DNA of 8,080 bases from Gammaproteobacteria bacterium (GTDB lineage: Bacteria > Pseudomonadota > Gammaproteobacteria > Steroidobacterales > Steroidobacteraceae), in contig JAQGOD010000259.1 in the NCBI GenBank assembly GCA_028293775.1, forward strand, positions 1-8,080. Reading direction: 5' to 3'. The notes below the pieces were generated by a model. The model was not told the origin of the DNA and made no database searches. It was given only the letters and a program-made list of their open reading frames with translations. The translations under genes and the position numbers were made by a program. This document shows positions 5,690-8,080 of the stretch, piece after piece. Within the stretch, counting starts at the first letter, position 1, and every line of letters begins with the position of its first letter.

Positions 5690-6846
5690 TGGAACGCGAA
5701 CAGGCTATACGGTTGATGCAGGACCTGCTGCGGCGCATGGTCGAGAAGAAGGGCTCCGATCTTTTTATCACCGCAGGCTTTCCGCCCGCGATCAAAGTAG
5801 ACGGAGAAATCCGCCCGCAATCCGACCGTTCCTTGAGTCCCGAGCAAAGCGCCGGGATGGTCCGCGCCATCATGAACGACCGGCAAACCAAGGAATTCGA
5901 TTCGACCAAGGAATGTAATTTCGCCATCGCGCCGCCCGGAATCGGCCGCTTCCGCGTCAGCGCCTTCGTGCAGCAAGGCTTCACCGGCGCCGTGCTGCGT
6001 ACCATTAACGCCAAGATCCCAACCCTCGAGGAACTCGAGCTGCCGCCCATCCTCAAGGACGTGGTGCTATCGAAGCGCGGCTTTGTGATCCTGGTCGGCG
6101 GCACAGGCTCAGGTAAATCCACGTCGCTGGCGGCCATGGTGGGTTACCGCAATGAAAAAACCCGCGGCCACATCGTCACCATCGAAGATCCGGTCGAATA
6201 CGTGCACGCCCACAAGGGCTGCGTCGTGACTCACCGCGAGGTGGGCGTGGACTGCGAAAGCTGGCATCTGGCGCTGAAGAACACGCTGCGCCAAGCCCCG
6301 GACGTGATTCTGATCGGCGAAATTCGCGATCGCGAGACCATGGAATACGGCATTCAGTTCGCCGAGACGGGCCATTTGGTGCTGGCAACCCTGCACGCCA
6401 ACAGCTCGAACCAGGCGCTCGATCGCATCATCAATTTCTTTCCCGAAGAGCGGCGCGATCAGCTGCTGATGGACTTGTCCTTCAACATCCGCGCGCTCAT
6501 TTCGCAACGCCTCATTCCGCGCGAAGCGGGCTCGGGACGCATCGCGGCCATGGAAATCATGCTGGCGTCGCCGCTGATCTCGGACCTCATCTTCAAGGGC
6601 GATATCACCAAGATCAAGGACGTGATGTCGCGCTCCAATCGCTTGGGTATGAAGACTTTCGACCAGGCGTTGTTCGATCTATACGAAGCCGGGCTGATTT
6701 CCTATGAAGACGCGCTGCGCAACGCGGATTCGAAGAACGAATTGCGGTTGCGCGTGAAGCTGGAAAGCAAGCGCGAAATGAAGCATCCGGAAGACGGCGG
6801 CCAGTCGCTGGAGATCGTCGAGGAAGAAGAAGGGCAGGTGTTTTAG
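5689..6846 (+). CDS. pilU: PilT-dependent retraction ATPase PilU
   Basis: PilU is a PilT paralogue that assists PilT-driven pilus retraction, adding force but generally failing to retract without PilT. The product has 385 residues. The N-terminal domain contains MVEKKGSDLFITAGFPPAIKVDG (17-39), a PilU-like reading. Walker A is GGTGSGKST (137-145), the Asp box TIEDPVE (164-170), Walker B APDVILIGEIRD (203-214) with E211, and the His box TGHLVLATLHA (227-237). The PilT AIRNLIRE motif is replaced by SPLISDLIFKGDITKIKDVM. After the conserved NADSKNELRLRVKL the protein has a charged tail (359-385) ending in a glutamate run. ATG 5689 overlaps the pilT stop as TAATG, with AAGGA 9 bases upstream (5675-5679). 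The frame is open further upstream to 5608 inside pilT, but that extension is shadow translation of pilT and is rejected. Confidence 0.94.
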   Translation: MEREQAIRLMQDLLRRMVEKKGSDLFITAGFPPAIKVDGEIRPQSDRSLSPEQSAGMVRAIMNDRQTKEFDSTKECNFAIAPPGIGRFRVSAFVQQGFTGAVLRTINAKIPTLEELELPPILKDVVLSKRGFVILVGGTGSGKSTSLAAMVGYRNEKTRGHIVTIEDPVEYVHAHKGCVVTHREVGVDCESWHLALKNTLRQAPDVILIGEIRDRETMEYGIQFAETGHLVLATLHANSSNQALDRIINFFPEERRDQLLMDLSFNIRALISQRLIPREAGSGRIAAMEIMLASPLISDLIFKGDITKIKDVMSRSNRLGMKTFDQALFDLYEAGLISYEDALRNADSKNELRLRVKLESKREMKHPEDGGQSLEIVEEEEGQVF

Positions 6847-6849
6847 TAC

Positions 6850-7938
6850 ATGAGCGTGCCTGCCGATCTGCCGGCTCAGGTGATGAACACCAAGCCGCTG
6901 TTCAAGCTGATGGTCGAAAAAAGGGCATCGGACCTGTTCTTCACCTGCAATGCGCCGGTGAAGATCAAAATCGAAGGCAAGATCTTCCCCGTCAATAAGC
7001 AAATATTGACGCCCGAGACCGTGCGCCAGGCGGCCTTGGGGTTGATGACCCAGGATCAGATAGATCATTTCAACGAAGAGCTGGAAATCGATTTCGCGAT
7101 CTCCGAAACCGGCTTGGGCAGGTTTCGCGTCAACGTGTTCTACCAGCGCGGCTATCCGGCCATGGTGTTGCGCTACATCACTGCGGAAATGCCGAAACTT
7201 GAAGATCTCGGCATGCCGGAGATCTTCAAAGACCTGGTGATGCTCAAGCGCGGCTTGATCCTGATGGTGGGTGCCGCCGGCGCGGGCAAATCGACCACGC
7301 TTGCCGCCATGATCAATTTCCGCAATGAGACTTCATCGGATCATATCCTGACCATCGAGGATCCGATCGAATTCTTGCACACCAACAAGAAATCCATCAT
7401 CAATCAGCGCGAAGTCGGCTTGGACACCAAGAGCTTTGCCCGCGCCTTGCGCAGTGCCGTGCGAGCGGCGCCGGATGTGATCCTGGTGGGCGAAATTCGC
7501 GATCGTGAGACCATGGAAGCGGCGATTGCGCTCGCCGGCACCGGACATCTGTGCATCGCCACCCTGCATGCCAATAACTGCGCGGAAACCCTCGATCGCA
7601 TCATCAACATGTTCCCGCGCGATCAGCACAACCAGATATTCCTGGATCTGTCGCAATACCTTCGCGCCATCCTCTCGCAGCGCCTGGTGTTCGCCAAGAC
7701 CGGTACACGCGTGGCCGCTTGCGAAGTCATGGTGAACACGCCGCACATCTCCGAACTCATCAAGCAGGGCGATGTAATCGGCGTCAAAGAGGCGATCCGC
7801 ACCGGCACGGAGCGCGGCATGCTGAGTTTCGACAGCGCGCTTTACAATCTAGTGCGCGAAGGCCGGATCGAATTGGAAGAAGCCTTGTCCAGCGCCGATT
7901 CGCGCACCAACCTCGAAGCTAAGATCAATTTCGGCTGA
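6850..7938 (+). CDS. Third PilT/PilU-family ATPase (PilU-like paralogue)
   Basis: This 362-residue protein is a third member of the PilT/PilU GspE-type secretion ATPase family. It starts 3 bases after pilU, with AGGTG 9 bases before ATG. The N-terminal domain reads MVEKRASDLFFTCNAPVKIKIEG (21-43), where PilT and PilU have an Ala-Gly and a proline-rich turn. Walker A is GAAGAGKST (141-149): it still satisfies GxxxxGKS/T, but the usual TGS/TGT core is AGA. The Asp box TIEDPIE (168-174), Walker B APDVILVGEIRD (207-218) with E215 and the His box TGHLCIATLHA (231-241) are intact, so ATP hydrolysis is expected. It resembles PilU more than PilT: RDRETM after Walker B, an RxINxFPxDQHNQ stretch, and no AIRNLIRE. 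It lacks the acidic tail of its neighbour. The likely role is an accessory retraction motor or a modulator of the PilT/PilU hexamers; this is inference. Confidence 0.88.
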   Translation: MSVPADLPAQVMNTKPLFKLMVEKRASDLFFTCNAPVKIKIEGKIFPVNKQILTPETVRQAALGLMTQDQIDHFNEELEIDFAISETGLGRFRVNVFYQRGYPAMVLRYITAEMPKLEDLGMPEIFKDLVMLKRGLILMVGAAGAGKSTTLAAMINFRNETSSDHILTIEDPIEFLHTNKKSIINQREVGLDTKSFARALRSAVRAAPDVILVGEIRDRETMEAAIALAGTGHLCIATLHANNCAETLDRIINMFPRDQHNQIFLDLSQYLRAILSQRLVFAKTGTRVAACEVMVNTPHISELIKQGDVIGVKEAIRTGTERGMLSFDSALYNLVREGRIELEEALSSADSRTNLEAKINFG

Positions 7939-7972
7939 GGCAGCCGCGATGCGTCTGCCGCAAAATCGCGGC
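7932..7972 (+). terminator. Alternative hairpins after the ATPase operon
   Basis: CGGCTG (7932-7937) pairs with CAGCCG (7941-7946) over the stop codon. GCCGCGAT (7943-7950) pairs perfectly with ATCGCGGC (7965-7972). The two stems share bases 7943-7946 and cannot both form fully. Position fits an operon end, but no T-tract follows, so termination may be Rho-dependent or weak. Confidence 0.4.
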
Positions 7973-8080
7973 ACGGCGCCAAATTGCTCTCGAATTGCCG
8001 GGTTGAGGTGTCCCATCCTGACTTCAGGGCGTGCGCGCGGCAGCCTTGGCCGTCCACTTTCAGCGCGCGCAACGCCGCGG
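7973..8080. other. Window end without a supported gene
   Basis: These 108 bases are GC-rich and contain no ORF with a convincing start or product. A minus-strand frame crosses it from beyond the window edge into the end of the third ATPase gene, but its translation matches no family I know. A gene entering from the right edge cannot be excluded. Confidence 0.3.

Noticed and set aside
7842..8072. A minus-strand frame running from the window end into the third ATPase gene
   Set aside because: It overlaps a strong gene in antisense and its translation has no recognisable motif.

Overview
The window looks like chromosomal DNA from a GC-rich gammaproteobacterium. The central block carries pilT and pilU homologues divergent from yggS-proC-yggT, an arrangement known from Pseudomonas, Xanthomonas and relatives. 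The HU-family protein has a long lysine- and alanine-rich form that I associate from memory with Xanthomonadales-like lineages. The order is therefore an inference; the class is fairly safe. I see no insertion sequence, phage gene, CRISPR array, tRNA or rRNA.

Layout. Positions 1-160 hold only a short direct repeat. An unrecognised 59-residue ORF with a good ribosome binding site follows (161-340, +). It converges on an orphan ParA-type ATPase (368-1066, -). A doubtful 48-residue ORF (1183-1329, +) precedes an FKBP-type prolyl isomerase lipoprotein (about 1356-1829, +). A GC-rich hairpin separates that gene from a convergent HU-family DNA-binding protein (1875-2186, -), whose upstream region is AT-rich and contains a palindrome. 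Next comes a minus-strand cluster transcribed from yggS (4584 to 3892) through proC (3840 to 3010) to yggT (2941 to 2417): a PLP-homeostasis protein, pyrroline-5-carboxylate reductase and a YggT-family membrane protein.

A 64-base divergent gap (4585-4648) separates yggS from a plus-strand operon of three consecutive PilT-family ATPases: pilT (4649-5689), pilU (5689-6846) and a third PilU-like paralogue (6850-7938). The first two genes overlap by one base and the last two are 3 bases apart, so they are probably cotranscribed and translationally coupled. PilT and PilU are the retraction motors of type IV pili; PilU works with PilT. The third ATPase has a divergent Walker A (GAAGAGKST) but keeps the other catalytic boxes. 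This three-ATPase cassette is the most interesting feature of the window. Hairpins follow the third gene, and the last 140 bases hold no gene I can support.

Smaller points of interest are a stable hairpin between the best Shine-Dalgarno sequence and the start codon of yggT, a UP-element-like palindrome upstream of the HU gene, and the lone ParA with a neighbouring small ORF but no ParB.
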